NCBI GenBank assembly: GCA_019510125.1
Contig: JAEKKX010000007.1
Location: 62,001 to 126,000 of the forward strand
Direction of reading: 5' to 3'
Origin: Lysobacterales bacterium
GTDB lineage: Bacteria; Pseudomonadota; Gammaproteobacteria; Xanthomonadales; Xanthomonadaceae
DNA: 64,000 nt
Position numbers and translations under genes: made by a program. Positions 8,058 to 16,151 of the stretch are shown in pieces (position 1 is the stretch's first letter; every line of letters starts with the position of its first letter). Under the pieces are notes generated by a model. The model was not told the origin of the DNA and ran no database searches. It saw nothing but the letters and a program-made list of their open reading frames with translations.

Positions 8058-8615
8058 GTGAGCCGCCGGCTGCCGGTCGTCCACGACGTGCGTCGCCGCC
8101 ACGGCGACCCCGAGCGCGTGGTCGAGGACCTGGACCTGGAGTTCAGCAACGGCGAGCGCCGGCGCTACCACCGGGTGCCGGCCCTCGGCCATGGCGCGGT
8201 GATCGTGGTGCCGATGCGCGACCCCGACACCGCGCTGCTGATCCGCGAATACGCCGCCGGCACCCATCGCTACGAGCTGGGCCTGGTCAAGGGCAAGATC
8301 GACCCGGGCGAGACGCCGGAGGAAGCGGCGAACCGCGAGCTGAAGGAGGAGATCGGCTACGGTGCGCGCGACGTGCGCGTGGTGCGGCGGATCAGCCTCG
8401 CGCCGACCTACATGGGCCACGAGACCGTGCTGGTGCTGGCCCGCGATCTGTACGAGGAGCGCCTGCCGGGCGACGAGCCGGAGCCGCTGGAAGTGGTGCC
8501 GTGGCGGCTGGACGCGCTGCACGAGCTCGCCCTCGAACCCGATTTTTCAGAGGGCCGGTCGATCGCCGCCCTGTTCCTGGTGAGGGAGTTGCTGCGGCAT
8601 GGCCGAATTGATTGA
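8058..8615 (+). CDS. nudE: Nudix ADP-compounds hydrolase NudE
   Basis: 185 residues. Nudix hydrolase that cleaves ADP-ribose, NADH and diadenosine polyphosphates. The Nudix box is complete (GKIDPGETPEEAANRELKEE, then IG). The N-terminal YHRVPALGHGAVIVVPM region matches the ADP-ribose pyrophosphatase branch. The start is GTG; no ATG is available before the conserved region. It overlaps cysQ by 17 bases, so the pair is an operon; in gammaproteobacteria nudE and cysQ are frequently adjacent, consistent with shared disposal of nucleotide by-products. Confidence 0.92.
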   Translation: MSRRLPVVHDVRRRHGDPERVVEDLDLEFSNGERRRYHRVPALGHGAVIVVPMRDPDTALLIREYAAGTHRYELGLVKGKIDPGETPEEAANRELKEEIGYGARDVRVVRRISLAPTYMGHETVLVLARDLYEERLPGDEPEPLEVVPWRLDALHELALEPDFSEGRSIAALFLVRELLRHGRID

Positions 8616-9411
8616 CGAAACCGTGCGCGAAAGCGTGATCGCGCTGGCGCAGGCGGCCGCGGCCGACATCCTCGAGGTCTACGACCGCGGCTTCGAGGTC
8701 GAGACCAAGGCCGACGACAGTCCGCTGACCGCCGCCGACCTCGCGTCGCACCGGCGCATCGTCGCCGGCCTGCAGCGGCTCACCCCGGACATCCCGGTGC
8801 TGTCGGAGGAGTCGGCCGAACTGCCGGTCGCGACGCGACGCGCGTGGACCCGGCTGTGGCTGGTCGATCCGCTCGACGGCACCCGCGAGTTCATCAAGCG
8901 CAACGGCGAATTCACGGTCAACATCGCGCTGATCGAGGACGGCGTCGCAACCTTCGGCGTGATCCAGGCGCCGGTGCAGGGCACGCTGTGGTGGGGCGAC
9001 CGCGCGCACGGCGCCTACGTGCGCCGCGACGGCGGCGAGACCGCGCTGGAAACCCGCGTCCCGGCGATCGCGCCGCTGCGCGTCGCCGCCAGCCGTTCGC
9101 ATCGCGACGCGCGCACCGAGGCGTTCATGGCGCGGATGACCGCCGACACCGGCGAGATCGAGACGATCGGCGTCGGCTCGTCGCTGAAGTTCTGCCGCGT
9201 CGCCGAGGGCGCGATCGACCTCTATCCCCGCTTCGGCCCGACCAGCGAGTGGGACACCGCCGCGGGGCAGGCCATCGTCGAGGCCGCCGGCGGCCGCGTG
9301 CTCGACCCGCAGGGTCGTCCGTTCCGCTACAACCAGCGCGACACCCTGCTCAACGGCGACTTCATCGCGCTCGGTGATGCACGGCTGCCGTGGGCGAGCT
9401 GGTGCGGGTGA
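8599..9411 (+). CDS. cysQ: 3'(2'),5'-bisphosphate nucleotidase CysQ
   Basis: 270 residues of the inositol monophosphatase-like, Mg-dependent, Li-sensitive superfamily. CysQ hydrolyses 3'-phosphoadenosine 5'-phosphate (PAP), the by-product of the PAPS reductase reaction, to AMP. Visible motifs are LSEES, the metal-binding WLVDPLDGTREFIK, and the C-terminal EWDTAAGQAIVEAAGG. Physically it is about 32 kb away from the cysH gene whose product creates PAP in this same window. Start ATG overlaps nudE. Confidence 0.95.
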   Translation: MAELIDETVRESVIALAQAAAADILEVYDRGFEVETKADDSPLTAADLASHRRIVAGLQRLTPDIPVLSEESAELPVATRRAWTRLWLVDPLDGTREFIKRNGEFTVNIALIEDGVATFGVIQAPVQGTLWWGDRAHGAYVRRDGGETALETRVPAIAPLRVAASRSHRDARTEAFMARMTADTGEIETIGVGSSLKFCRVAEGAIDLYPRFGPTSEWDTAAGQAIVEAAGGRVLDPQGRPFRYNQRDTLLNGDFIALGDARLPWASWCG

Positions 9412-9428
9412 ACGGCATGAGGGCCCCC

Positions 9429-9506
9429 GGTAGAGCGGCCTTCAGGCCGCTGCTCTTCTGCTGTTCTTCCGCTGCGATCGGGCAGCGGCCTGAAGGCCGC
9501 TCTACC
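9429..9506. repeat. Palindromic repeat pair (GGTAGAGCGGCCTTCAGGCCGCT family)
   Basis: An inverted repeat fills most of the cysQ-mazG gap. The left arm GGTAGAGCGGCCTTCAGGCC and its reverse complement at 9483-9506 are separated by about 25 bases. Each arm also contains an inner hairpin (AGCGGCC-TTCA-GGCCGCT). The same element occurs at 11159, 26438 and, as a half copy, 49290. Confidence 0.9.
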
Positions 9507-9523
9507 AACAGCATGCGCTGCCG

Positions 9524-10351
9524 ATGACCGATGCCATCCACCGCCTCCTCGCCATCATGGCCCGCCTGCGCGATCCGCAGACGGGTTGTCCGTGGGACGT
9601 GAAGCAGACCTTCGAGACGATCGCGCCGTACACGGTCGAGGAGGCCTACGAAGTCGCCGACGCGATCGACCGCGGCGATCTCGACGACCTGAAGGACGAA
9701 CTCGGCGACCTGCTGTTCCAGGTCGTGTTCCACGCGCGCATGGCCGAGGAGCAGGGTGCGTTCGCGTTCGCCGACGTGGCCGCCGCGATCTGCGACAAGA
9801 TGGAGCGCCGGCATCCGCACGTGTTCGCCGGGATGAGCATCGCCGACAGCGATGCGCTCAACGCGATGTGGGACGCCGAGAAGAAGAAGGAACGGCTTGC
9901 GAAGCATGGCGACGCGCATGACGCTTCGGCGCTGGCCGGCGTCGCCCGCGGCCTGCCCGAGTGGCAGCGCGCGGTGAAGCTGCAGAAGAAGGCGGCGACG
10001 GTCGGCTTCGACTGGCCCGGGCCGGCGCCGGTCATCGACAAGCTGCGCGAGGAACTGGAGGAAGTGCGGGTCGAGTTCGACGCGCTGGCCGCGTCGCCCG
10101 GCGACGCCGCGGTGCGCGACCGGCTGGAGGACGAACTGGGCGACCTGCTGTTCGTCGCGGCCAACCTGGCGCGGCATGCGAAGGTCGATCCCGGCGCCGC
10201 GCTGCGCCGGGCCAACCACAAGTTCGAGCGCCGCTTCCGCGCCATGGAGGCGATGGCCGCCGAAGACGGCGTGTCGCTCGCCGACCTGCCGCTGGAGGCC
10301 CAGGACGGCTACTGGCATCGCGCCAAGGCCGCCGAGCGCGACGCGGGATGA
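9524..10351 (+). CDS. mazG: Nucleoside triphosphate pyrophosphohydrolase MazG
   Basis: 275 residues with two tandem MazG domains, as in the E. coli enzyme, each with the EExxE...ExxD pattern (VEEAYEVADAID...LKDELGDLLFQ in the first; LREELEEVRVEFD...LEDELGDLLFV in the second). It hydrolyses NTPs and dNTPs to NMP plus pyrophosphate; in E. coli it lowers ppGpp effects and cleanses abnormal nucleotides. The N-terminal LLAIMARLRDPQTGCPWD is diagnostic. The stop codon overlaps the start of the following small membrane protein (ATGA). Confidence 0.95.
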   Translation: MTDAIHRLLAIMARLRDPQTGCPWDVKQTFETIAPYTVEEAYEVADAIDRGDLDDLKDELGDLLFQVVFHARMAEEQGAFAFADVAAAICDKMERRHPHVFAGMSIADSDALNAMWDAEKKKERLAKHGDAHDASALAGVARGLPEWQRAVKLQKKAATVGFDWPGPAPVIDKLREELEEVRVEFDALAASPGDAAVRDRLEDELGDLLFVAANLARHAKVDPGAALRRANHKFERRFRAMEAMAAEDGVSLADLPLEAQDGYWHRAKAAERDAG

Positions 10352-10698
10352 ACTGCTACCGCCACCGCGATCGCGTCGCCGTCGGGGTCTGCGCCGCCTG
10401 CGGCAAGGCGCTGTGCGGCGACGAATGCGCACACGATGGAGCGCACGGGCTGCATTGCGACGCATCGTGCGCGCGCCGCCTGCGCCGGCGCGAGGCGCGG
10501 GGCGACGCGCCGGTGTCGCCGGTGTGGTCGCTGCTGCTGGTGGCGCTGGGCGTCGCGCTGCTGGTCTACGGGTATCGTTATTCCGAGTGGACGATGAGCG
10601 TGCCCAACCTGCTCGGCATGCTGTTCGTCTGGTACGGTGCGGTGCTGCTGCTGCAGCGCATGGCCCGCCGCGGCGCCGACGACGCGCCGCCGCCCTGA
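10348..10698 (+). CDS. Small zinc-ribbon/B-box-like protein with two membrane helices
   Basis: 116 residues. The N-terminal 45 residues carry a Cys/His-rich metal-binding pattern (CYRHRDRVAVGVCAACGKAL, then CGDEC...H...H..C...C) resembling B-box zinc-finger proteins of bacteria. Two hydrophobic segments follow, at about residues 58-75 and 86-103. The start is the ATG of the ATGA overlap with mazG, so translation is coupled. No function is known; the layout suggests a membrane-anchored protein with a cytoplasmic zinc module. Confidence 0.75.
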   Translation: MNCYRHRDRVAVGVCAACGKALCGDECAHDGAHGLHCDASCARRLRRREARGDAPVSPVWSLLLVALGVALLVYGYRYSEWTMSVPNLLGMLFVWYGAVLLLQRMARRGADDAPPP

Positions 10699-10714
10699 TC
10701 CGGGAGAGCGTCCG

Positions 10715-11017
10715 ATGGCCGGTTATTCGAGTTTCCGCGAGTTCTACCCGTTCTACCTCGGCGAGCACGCCAACCGCGTCTGTCGCCGGCTGCATTTCGT
10801 CGGCAGTCTCGGTGCGCTCGGCTGCCTTGCCGTCGCCCTCGTCCAGCGCAACCCGTGGTGGCTGCTCGCCGCGCTCGTCTGCGGCTACGCCTTCGCCTGG
10901 ATCGGGCACTTCTTCTTCGAGAAGAACCGCCCGGCGACGTTCAAGTACCCGTTCTATTCGTTCGCCGGGGATTGGGTGATGTTCAAGGACATCCTGACCG
11001 GAAAGATCCGGTTCTGA
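10715..11017 (+). CDS. DUF962/Mpo1-like membrane protein
   Basis: 100 residues. Two short hydrophobic segments and the family pattern (YLGEHANRVCRRLHFVG near the start; WIGHFFFEKNRPATFKYP; FAGDWVMF near the end) place it with DUF962/Mpo1-like proteins. Yeast Mpo1 is a non-haem iron dioxygenase acting on 2-hydroxy fatty acids; whether the short bacterial relatives do so is not established. It lies 16 bases after the zinc-ribbon membrane protein and probably belongs to the mazG operon. GGGAG 9 bases upstream supports the ATG. Confidence 0.8.
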   Translation: MAGYSSFREFYPFYLGEHANRVCRRLHFVGSLGALGCLAVALVQRNPWWLLAALVCGYAFAWIGHFFFEKNRPATFKYPFYSFAGDWVMFKDILTGKIRF

Positions 11018-11095
11018 GCGTTACGCCGGCGTTTCACCGGCGCAGGCCGTGGGCACGGCCCGGACGTCGTCGCGCTTCGCCGACGGCCATGGCCG

Positions 11096-11137
11096 GTGAT
11101 GTTCAAGGACATCCTGACCGGGCGAATCCCGTTCTGA
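11096..11137 (+). pseudogene. Remnant duplicating the 3' end of the DUF962 gene
   Basis: Bases 11096-11137 repeat the last 14 codons of the DUF962 gene (10976-11017), ending in a TGA, with a handful of substitutions: the encoded end VMFKDILTGKIRF becomes VMFKDILTGRIPF. Immediately upstream the bases ATGGCCGG match the gene's first eight bases. This looks like a second copy reduced by internal deletion to its two ends. The copy has no full open frame. Confidence 0.7.
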
Positions 11138-11158
11138 TCGAGGTGGGGCGCGCTCCAC

Positions 11159-11269
11159 GGTAGAGCGGCCTTCAGGCCGCTGCTTCTTCGCGCGCTACTC
11201 GATGTCTACGACCGGGAACCCTTGCGGCGATGCGCTCTCGAAACGCAGCGGCCTGAAGGCCGCTCTACC
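11159..11269. repeat. Palindromic repeat pair (GGTAGAGCGGCCTTCAGGCCGCT family)
   Basis: Same inverted element as at 9429. The left arm starts at 11159 and the reverse-complement arm ends at 11269, with about 60 bases between. It separates the convergent DUF962 remnant and DUF486 gene, a position where it could terminate transcription from both sides. Confidence 0.9.
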
Positions 11270-11277
11270 GGGTGGGG

Positions 11278-11625
11278 TCATTCCTTGAAGATGAGCAGCG
11301 CCGCGAGGAAGATCAGGGCGAACCCGGCCCAGTGGTTCCACTTCAGCGGCTGGCCCAGGAACCACGCCGAGAACGCCGCGAACACCACCAGCGTGATCGC
11401 CTCCTGCATGCCCTTGAGCTGCGGCGCGGAGTAGACCGCGCTGCCCATCCGGTTGGCCGGCACCATCAGCAGGTATTCGAAGAAGGCGATGCCCCAACTG
11501 GCCAGGATCACCAGCGGCAGCGAGACCGACTTGTACTTCAGGTGGCCGTACCAGGCGAAGGTCATGAAGACGTTCGAGCACAGCAGCAGGATGATCGGGG
11601 CGAAGCGTTCTGTGACCAATGGCAT
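11278..11625 (-). CDS. DMT-family (DUF486) small membrane protein
   Basis: 115 residues and four predicted membrane helices. The sequence features TFAWYGHLKYK, LASWGIAFFEYLLMVPANRMG and WNHWAGFALIFLAALLIF are those of the DUF486 family, a half-size relative of drug/metabolite transporters that probably functions as a dimer in the inner membrane. Substrate unknown. Convergent with the upstream mazG operon across the palindromic repeat. Confidence 0.88.
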   Translation of the reverse strand: MPLVTERFAPIILLLCSNVFMTFAWYGHLKYKSVSLPLVILASWGIAFFEYLLMVPANRMGSAVYSAPQLKGMQEAITLVVFAAFSAWFLGQPLKWNHWAGFALIFLAALLIFKE

Positions 11626-11789
11626 GGGGGCGGCGTCCGGGGAGGTCGTGCGATGATGCGGTTCCGCTTCGCGGACGCCAAGCCGCGCGTGAACCCCGTG
11701 GATCCCGCGGGGAACCGTCGTGCATTTCGCCTGTCAACGGCGGGTGTCCGGATGCGTTCACCCCTTTCGACCCCGCGATCGACGCCCCC

Positions 11790-13325
11790 ATGCCCGCACC
11801 CCGTTCCTCCGGCTTCCGCCTCGCCCGCCTGATCCCCGTCGCCGTCGTCATCGCCCTGCTGGCCGCCGCGGCCTGGTGGTGGCAGGGGCGCGACCAGGCC
11901 GGCGAGCAGCGCTACCGCACCGCCGCCGTGGAAAGCGGCGACATCCGCGTCGCGATCTCGGCCACCGGCACCCTCAGCGCCCTGTCCACGGTGGACGTGG
12001 GCAGCGAGGTGTCCGGCAAGGTCACCGAGGTGCTGGTCGACTACAACGACCACGTCCGCAAGGGCCAGGTGATCGCGCGGATCGATCCGGACACCTTCAC
12101 CACCCAGATCGCCCAGGGCGACGCCGCCATCGCCAGCGCCCGCGCCGCGCTCGCCAACGCCCAGGCCACCCTGCGCAACGCCGAGGCGGACTACGCCCGC
12201 AAGCGCGACCTGGCCCAGCGCAAGCTGGTGGCGAAGAGCGACCTCGACCTCGCCCAGGCGCAGCGCGACCAGGCGCGGGCCCAGGTCGCCCAGAACGAGG
12301 CGCAGATCCGCCAGCAGCAGGCGTCCACCGAGAATGCCCACCTCAACCTCGCCCGCAGCGTGATCCGCTCGCCGGTCGACGGGGTGGTGCTGACCCGCGC
12401 GGTCGAGCCGGGCCAGACCGTCGCCGCCAGCCTGCAGGCGCCGGTGCTGTTCAAGATCGCCGAGGACCTGTCGCGGATGGAAATCCTGCTGGCGGTCGAC
12501 GAATCCGACATCGGCCAGGTCCGCCCGGGGCTGCCGGTGAGCTTCACCGTCGACGCCTTCCCGGACCGCCGCTTCCGCGGCGAGGTCCGCCAGGTGCGGC
12601 TGTCGGCGACCAACACCAACAACGTCGTCACCTACCCGGTGGTGGTCTCGGTGGACAACGCCGACCAGTCGCTGCTGCCGGGGCTGACCGCGAACGCCGA
12701 GATCGAGGTCAGCCGCCGCGACGACGTGCTGAAGGTGCCGAACGCGGCGCTGCGCTACAAGCCGACCGGCGAGGCCGCCGCCGCGGCCGCGACGCCCGAC
12801 GCCGCGGCCGGCCAGCGCAGCGGCGGCATGAACGACGAACTGCCGAAGATCGCGGCGTCGCTCAAGCTCGATCCGGCCCAGCAGGCGGCGTTCGACGACG
12901 CGCTGGCGAAGCTGCGCGAGCGCATGGCCGCGCGGATGGCGGCCGTGGCCCAGCAGCAGGGCCAGAACGGCGGCGGCAGCGCGCTGTTCGGGCGTCCGCC
13001 CGGCGGCGGCGGCCCGGGTGGCGGCGCGTCGCAGGCCAACGGCAACGACCCGGCCGCGCGCCAGCGCCGGCTGGAGCGCATCAACCAGCAGTTCGGCGCC
13101 TTCCGCGACGGCCTGCGCGACGACCAGCGCAAGGTCTGGGACGACGGCCTGAACGCGCTGGTCAGCGCGCGCCGCGCCCCGCTCTACGTGCTGGCCGACG
13201 GCAAGCCGAAGCAGGTGATGGTGCGGGTCGGCGCGTCCGACGACACCAGCACCGAGATCGACGGCGGCCTCAAGGCCGGCGACCAGGTCATCGTCGGCGT
13301 GCAGACCGGGGAGGCGCCCAAGTGA
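11790..13325 (+). CDS. MacA-like periplasmic adaptor subunit with helical insertion
   Basis: 511 residues. N-terminal membrane anchor (residues 9-27), then the barrel/lipoyl/alpha-hairpin plan of HlyD/MacA adaptors: VDVGSEVSGKVTEVLVDYND, a long coiled-coil hairpin (about residues 115-190) and SPVDGVVLTRAVEPGQTV. Unusually, about residues 325-465 insert an Ala/Gly-rich stretch with two segments, KLDPAQQAAF and LRDDQRKVW, that resemble Spy/CpxP-like LTxxQ helices, before the last strand domain resumes. It bridges the permease to an outer-membrane channel; no TolC gene is adjacent. The stop overlaps the GTG of the ATPase gene. Confidence 0.9.
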   Translation: MPAPRSSGFRLARLIPVAVVIALLAAAAWWWQGRDQAGEQRYRTAAVESGDIRVAISATGTLSALSTVDVGSEVSGKVTEVLVDYNDHVRKGQVIARIDPDTFTTQIAQGDAAIASARAALANAQATLRNAEADYARKRDLAQRKLVAKSDLDLAQAQRDQARAQVAQNEAQIRQQQASTENAHLNLARSVIRSPVDGVVLTRAVEPGQTVAASLQAPVLFKIAEDLSRMEILLAVDESDIGQVRPGLPVSFTVDAFPDRRFRGEVRQVRLSATNTNNVVTYPVVVSVDNADQSLLPGLTANAEIEVSRRDDVLKVPNAALRYKPTGEAAAAAATPDAAAGQRSGGMNDELPKIAASLKLDPAQQAAFDDALAKLRERMAARMAAVAQQQGQNGGGSALFGRPPGGGGPGGGASQANGNDPAARQRRLERINQQFGAFRDGLRDDQRKVWDDGLNALVSARRAPLYVLADGKPKQVMVRVGASDDTSTEIDGGLKAGDQVIVGVQTGEAPK

Positions 13326-14068
13326 GCGCCGCCGCCGACGCCGCATCGCGGCCGGCGCAGCCCGTCGTCGAGACCCGCGGCCTGGGCAAGGTCTACTCGG
13401 CGGGGACCCAGGCCGAAGTGGTCGCGCTGCGCAACGTCGACCTGCGCATCGCGCGCGGCGAGTTCATCGCGATCATGGGCCCGTCCGGCTCCGGCAAGTC
13501 GACGCTGATGAACCTCATCGGCTGCCTCGACACGCCCAGCAGCGGCACCTACCTGTGCGACGGCGTCGACGTCGCCACGCTCGACGCCGAGGAGCGCGCG
13601 GTGCTGCGCCGGGACAAGATCGGCTTCGTGTTCCAGGGCTTCAACCTGCTGGCGCGGATGAGCGCGCTGGACAACGTGGCGATGCCGCTGAGCTACACCC
13701 GGGTGTCCCCGGCCGAGCGCCGGCGCCGCGCGGCCGATGCGCTGGCGGCGGTCGGCCTGGGCGAGCGCATGCACCATCGCCCGAACGAACTCTCCGGCGG
13801 CCAGCAGCAGCGCGTGGCGATCGCCCGCGCGCTGATCCAGGACCCGCCGATCCTGATGGCCGACGAACCGACCGGCGCGCTCGACTCGCGCACCGGGCAG
13901 GAGATCCTGGCGCTGTTCGAGCGCCTGCGCGACGCCGGCCGCACCGTGATCCTGATCACCCACGACGCCGAGGTCGCCGCGCACGCGGGCCGCATGTGCG
14001 TGATGCGCGACGGCGAGCTGCACGAAGAGCCTGCGCATCCGGACGCCCCCGCGGGAGCCCGCGCATGA
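13322..14068 (+). CDS. ABC transporter ATP-binding protein (MacB/LolD type)
   Basis: 248 residues. Complete nucleotide-binding domain: Walker A GPSGSGKST, Q-loop FQGFNLL, signature LSGGQQQRVAIARAL, Walker B ILMADEPTGALD and H-loop ITHD. It belongs to the LolD/MacB/FtsE class that drives mechanotransmission rather than substrate translocation through the membrane. Here the ATPase and the permease are separate genes, unlike E. coli MacB. GTG start within the adaptor's stop codon; the stop overlaps the permease start (ATGA). Confidence 0.93.
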   Translation: MSAAADAASRPAQPVVETRGLGKVYSAGTQAEVVALRNVDLRIARGEFIAIMGPSGSGKSTLMNLIGCLDTPSSGTYLCDGVDVATLDAEERAVLRRDKIGFVFQGFNLLARMSALDNVAMPLSYTRVSPAERRRRAADALAAVGLGERMHHRPNELSGGQQQRVAIARALIQDPPILMADEPTGALDSRTGQEILALFERLRDAGRTVILITHDAEVAAHAGRMCVMRDGELHEEPAHPDAPAGARA

Positions 14069-15300
14069 GCGCGGCGGCGGGCATGGGCTTCGTCGAGGTG
14101 CTGCGCACCGCGACCTATGCGTTGCGCGGCAACTGGCTGCGCAGCGCGCTGACCTCGCTGGGCGTGATCATCGGCATCGCCGCGGTCATCGTGATGGTGT
14201 CGGTCGGGCAGGGCACCCAGGCGGAGATCGAGAAACTGGTCTCCGGCCTCGGCTCGCAGCGGCTGGACATCAACCCGGGCAACAACCGCGGTTTCGGCGG
14301 CGTGCGCATGAGCGCCAGCAGCTTCTTCACCCTCAACGAGGGCGACGCCGAGGCGATCCGCCGCGAGGTCGACGGCGTGCAGTACGTCAGCGGCGTGCTG
14401 CGCGGCAGCACCCAGGCGGTGTACGCGGACAACAACGTGCCCACGAGCTGGTACGGCGTCGAGCCGGACTGGTTCGGGGTCAACGGCTGGGAGATGGCCT
14501 CGGGCGATTTCACCGGCGCCGACAAGACCGTCATCCTCGGCGAGACCGTGCGCCGCGAACTGTTCGGCGACGAGGAGGCGATCGGCCAGTCGATCCGCCT
14601 CGGCCGGGTGCCGTTCACCGTGGTCGGCGTGCTCAAGTCGAAGGGCCAGGGCGGCTTCGGCCAGGACCAGGACGACCTGGTCGTGGTGCCGCTGGACACC
14701 GCGCGGCGGCGCCTGTCCAGCAACGCCTCGCTGCCGCCGGGCGCGGTGATGCAGATCAGCGTCGGCGTCGGCGATCCGCAGGCGCTGTCGAACGCGCAGA
14801 GCGAGATCGAGGGCCTGCTGCGCCAGCGCCACAAGATCCAGCCCGGCGACGACGACGACTTCAACGTGCGCAACCTCGCCGAGATCGTCGCGGCGCGCAC
14901 CCAGACCACGCGACTGATGTCGTGGCTGCTCGGCGCGGTCGCGGGCATCTCGCTGATCGTCGGCGGCATCGGCATCATGAACATCATGCTGGTGTCGGTG
15001 ACCGAGCGCATCCGCGAGATCGGCCTGCGCATGGCGGTCGGCGCCGGCCCGCGCGACATCCGCCTGCAGTTCCTCGCCGAGGCGATGCTGATCTCGGTGA
15101 TCGGCGGCGTCATCGGCATCGCGCTGGGCGTGGTCGGCGCGCTGATCGTCGGCAAGACCGGCAGCCTGCCGGTGGCGCTCAACGCGAAGGTGATCGGCCT
15201 GGCCGCCGGTTTCTCGATCGCGACCGGCCTGTTCTTCGGCTACTACCCGGCGCGCAAGGCGTCGCTGCTGGATCCGATCGAGGCGCTGCGTTCGCAGTGA
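14065..15300 (+). CDS. MacB-type ABC transporter permease
   Basis: 411 residues. One N-terminal helix (LTSLGVIIGIAAVIVMVSVG), a periplasmic MacB_PCD domain (about residues 45-270) and the FtsX domain with three helices at the C-terminus (VGGIGIMNIMLVSVTERIREIGLRMA is diagnostic in part). It forms the inner-membrane part of the tripartite exporter with the two preceding genes, with all three stop/start pairs overlapping. Substrates of this class include macrolides, peptides and lipophilic compounds; none can be assigned here. Confidence 0.93.
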   Translation: MSAAAGMGFVEVLRTATYALRGNWLRSALTSLGVIIGIAAVIVMVSVGQGTQAEIEKLVSGLGSQRLDINPGNNRGFGGVRMSASSFFTLNEGDAEAIRREVDGVQYVSGVLRGSTQAVYADNNVPTSWYGVEPDWFGVNGWEMASGDFTGADKTVILGETVRRELFGDEEAIGQSIRLGRVPFTVVGVLKSKGQGGFGQDQDDLVVVPLDTARRRLSSNASLPPGAVMQISVGVGDPQALSNAQSEIEGLLRQRHKIQPGDDDDFNVRNLAEIVAARTQTTRLMSWLLGAVAGISLIVGGIGIMNIMLVSVTERIREIGLRMAVGAGPRDIRLQFLAEAMLISVIGGVIGIALGVVGALIVGKTGSLPVALNAKVIGLAAGFSIATGLFFGYYPARKASLLDPIEALRSQ

Positions 15301-15381
15301 ACCGCCGGCGGGTCGATCCGTCGGCGTCGCTCGCCGTCGTGTCGCTTGCCGCAGTGTCGCCTGCCGTCGCGTGGCGGGGCG

Positions 15382-15858
15382 TCAGCGCTGCGCGGCGCCG
15401 ATCGGCCGCACCTCGAAGCGCACCGTGCGTTCGCCGCCGCGCTCGAAGCGCAGGGTCGCGGTGACGGTTTCGCCGGCCACGAACGGATGCTTCGGGCCGA
15501 TGAACATCAGGTGGAAGCCGCCGGGCGCGAGGGTCAGCGTGCCGCCCGGCGCGATCGCCAGTCCGCCGTCGATGCGGCGCATGCGCATCACGCCGGCGTC
15601 CATCCGCATCTCGTGGAGTTCCACCTTGTCCGCGTCCGGGCTGGTCGCCGACAGCAGGCGATCTTCGGTCGCGCCGGCGTTGCGCACGTCGAGGAATCCG
15701 CCGGCGACCGGCGAGCCCGGCGGCGTGGCGCGCGCCCACGGCCGTTCGATCACGAGCGGGTCGGGCGTCGGGGCGGGCCTGGGTTTCGCGGCGAGCGCGG
15801 CGCCGGCGAGGAGGACGCCGCAGGCGGCGAGGAGCGAACAGCGGGCGATGGCGTTCAT
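15382..15858 (-). CDS. Periplasmic copper chaperone PCu(A)C
   Basis: 158 residues. Signal peptide of about 23 residues (ending ALA), then the PCu(A)C beta-barrel. Copper ligands fit the H-x10-M-x21/22-H-x-M signature: His82, Met93, His116 and Met118. Such proteins deliver Cu(I) to the CuA centre of cytochrome oxidase. The start ATG overlaps the stop of the 44-residue membrane protein (ATGA), and a DUF2946 copper-linked protein lies further upstream in the same direction, so the three form an operon. The chosen start gives a proper signal peptide; a longer frame upstream does not. Confidence 0.9.
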   Translation of the reverse strand: MNAIARCSLLAACGVLLAGAALAAKPRPAPTPDPLVIERPWARATPPGSPVAGGFLDVRNAGATEDRLLSATSPDADKVELHEMRMDAGVMRMRRIDGGLAIAPGGTLTLAPGGFHLMFIGPKHPFVAGETVTATLRFERGGERTVRFEVRPIGAAQR

Positions 15859-15989
15859 GGGGCGATCTCGATGTCGTCGAACAGGGTGTGGGTGCGGATG
15901 CGGCGACCGTCGCGCTCGGCCAGCGCCGAGAGCAGGAACACGGTCCAGGCCAGCAACCACAGCAGGCTGATCAGGAAAAAGGCGTGCAT
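15855..15989 (-). CDS. 44-residue single-helix membrane protein coupled to the copper chaperone
   Basis: Short frame starting MHAFFLISLL and ending FDDIEIAP. Residues 3-24 are a hydrophobic helix (rich in Leu and Trp), followed by a charged tail (ERDGRRIRTH). A GAGGA ribosome-binding site lies 6 bases before the ATG. Its TGA overlaps the chaperone ATG, a classic translational-coupling arrangement, which makes it very likely to be expressed. It matches no family known to me. Given its neighbours it may help copper delivery or oxidase assembly; that is inference. Confidence 0.7.
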   Translation of the reverse strand: MHAFFLISLLWLLAWTVFLLSALAERDGRRIRTHTLFDDIEIAP

Positions 15990-16151
15990 GGGCGATCCTC
16001 GGGGAAGGTCGTTGCCGGTGCGTGCGGAGACGGAACGTCGCGACGCGCAGCGGGGGCGACCGCAGGAAACGGGAGCGATGGCCCGACGGCGGAAGCGCCG
16101 CGGAGCCGGATCGGAAGGTTCAGGCCGGGTCGGGCCCGGGGCGGGCCCGGA

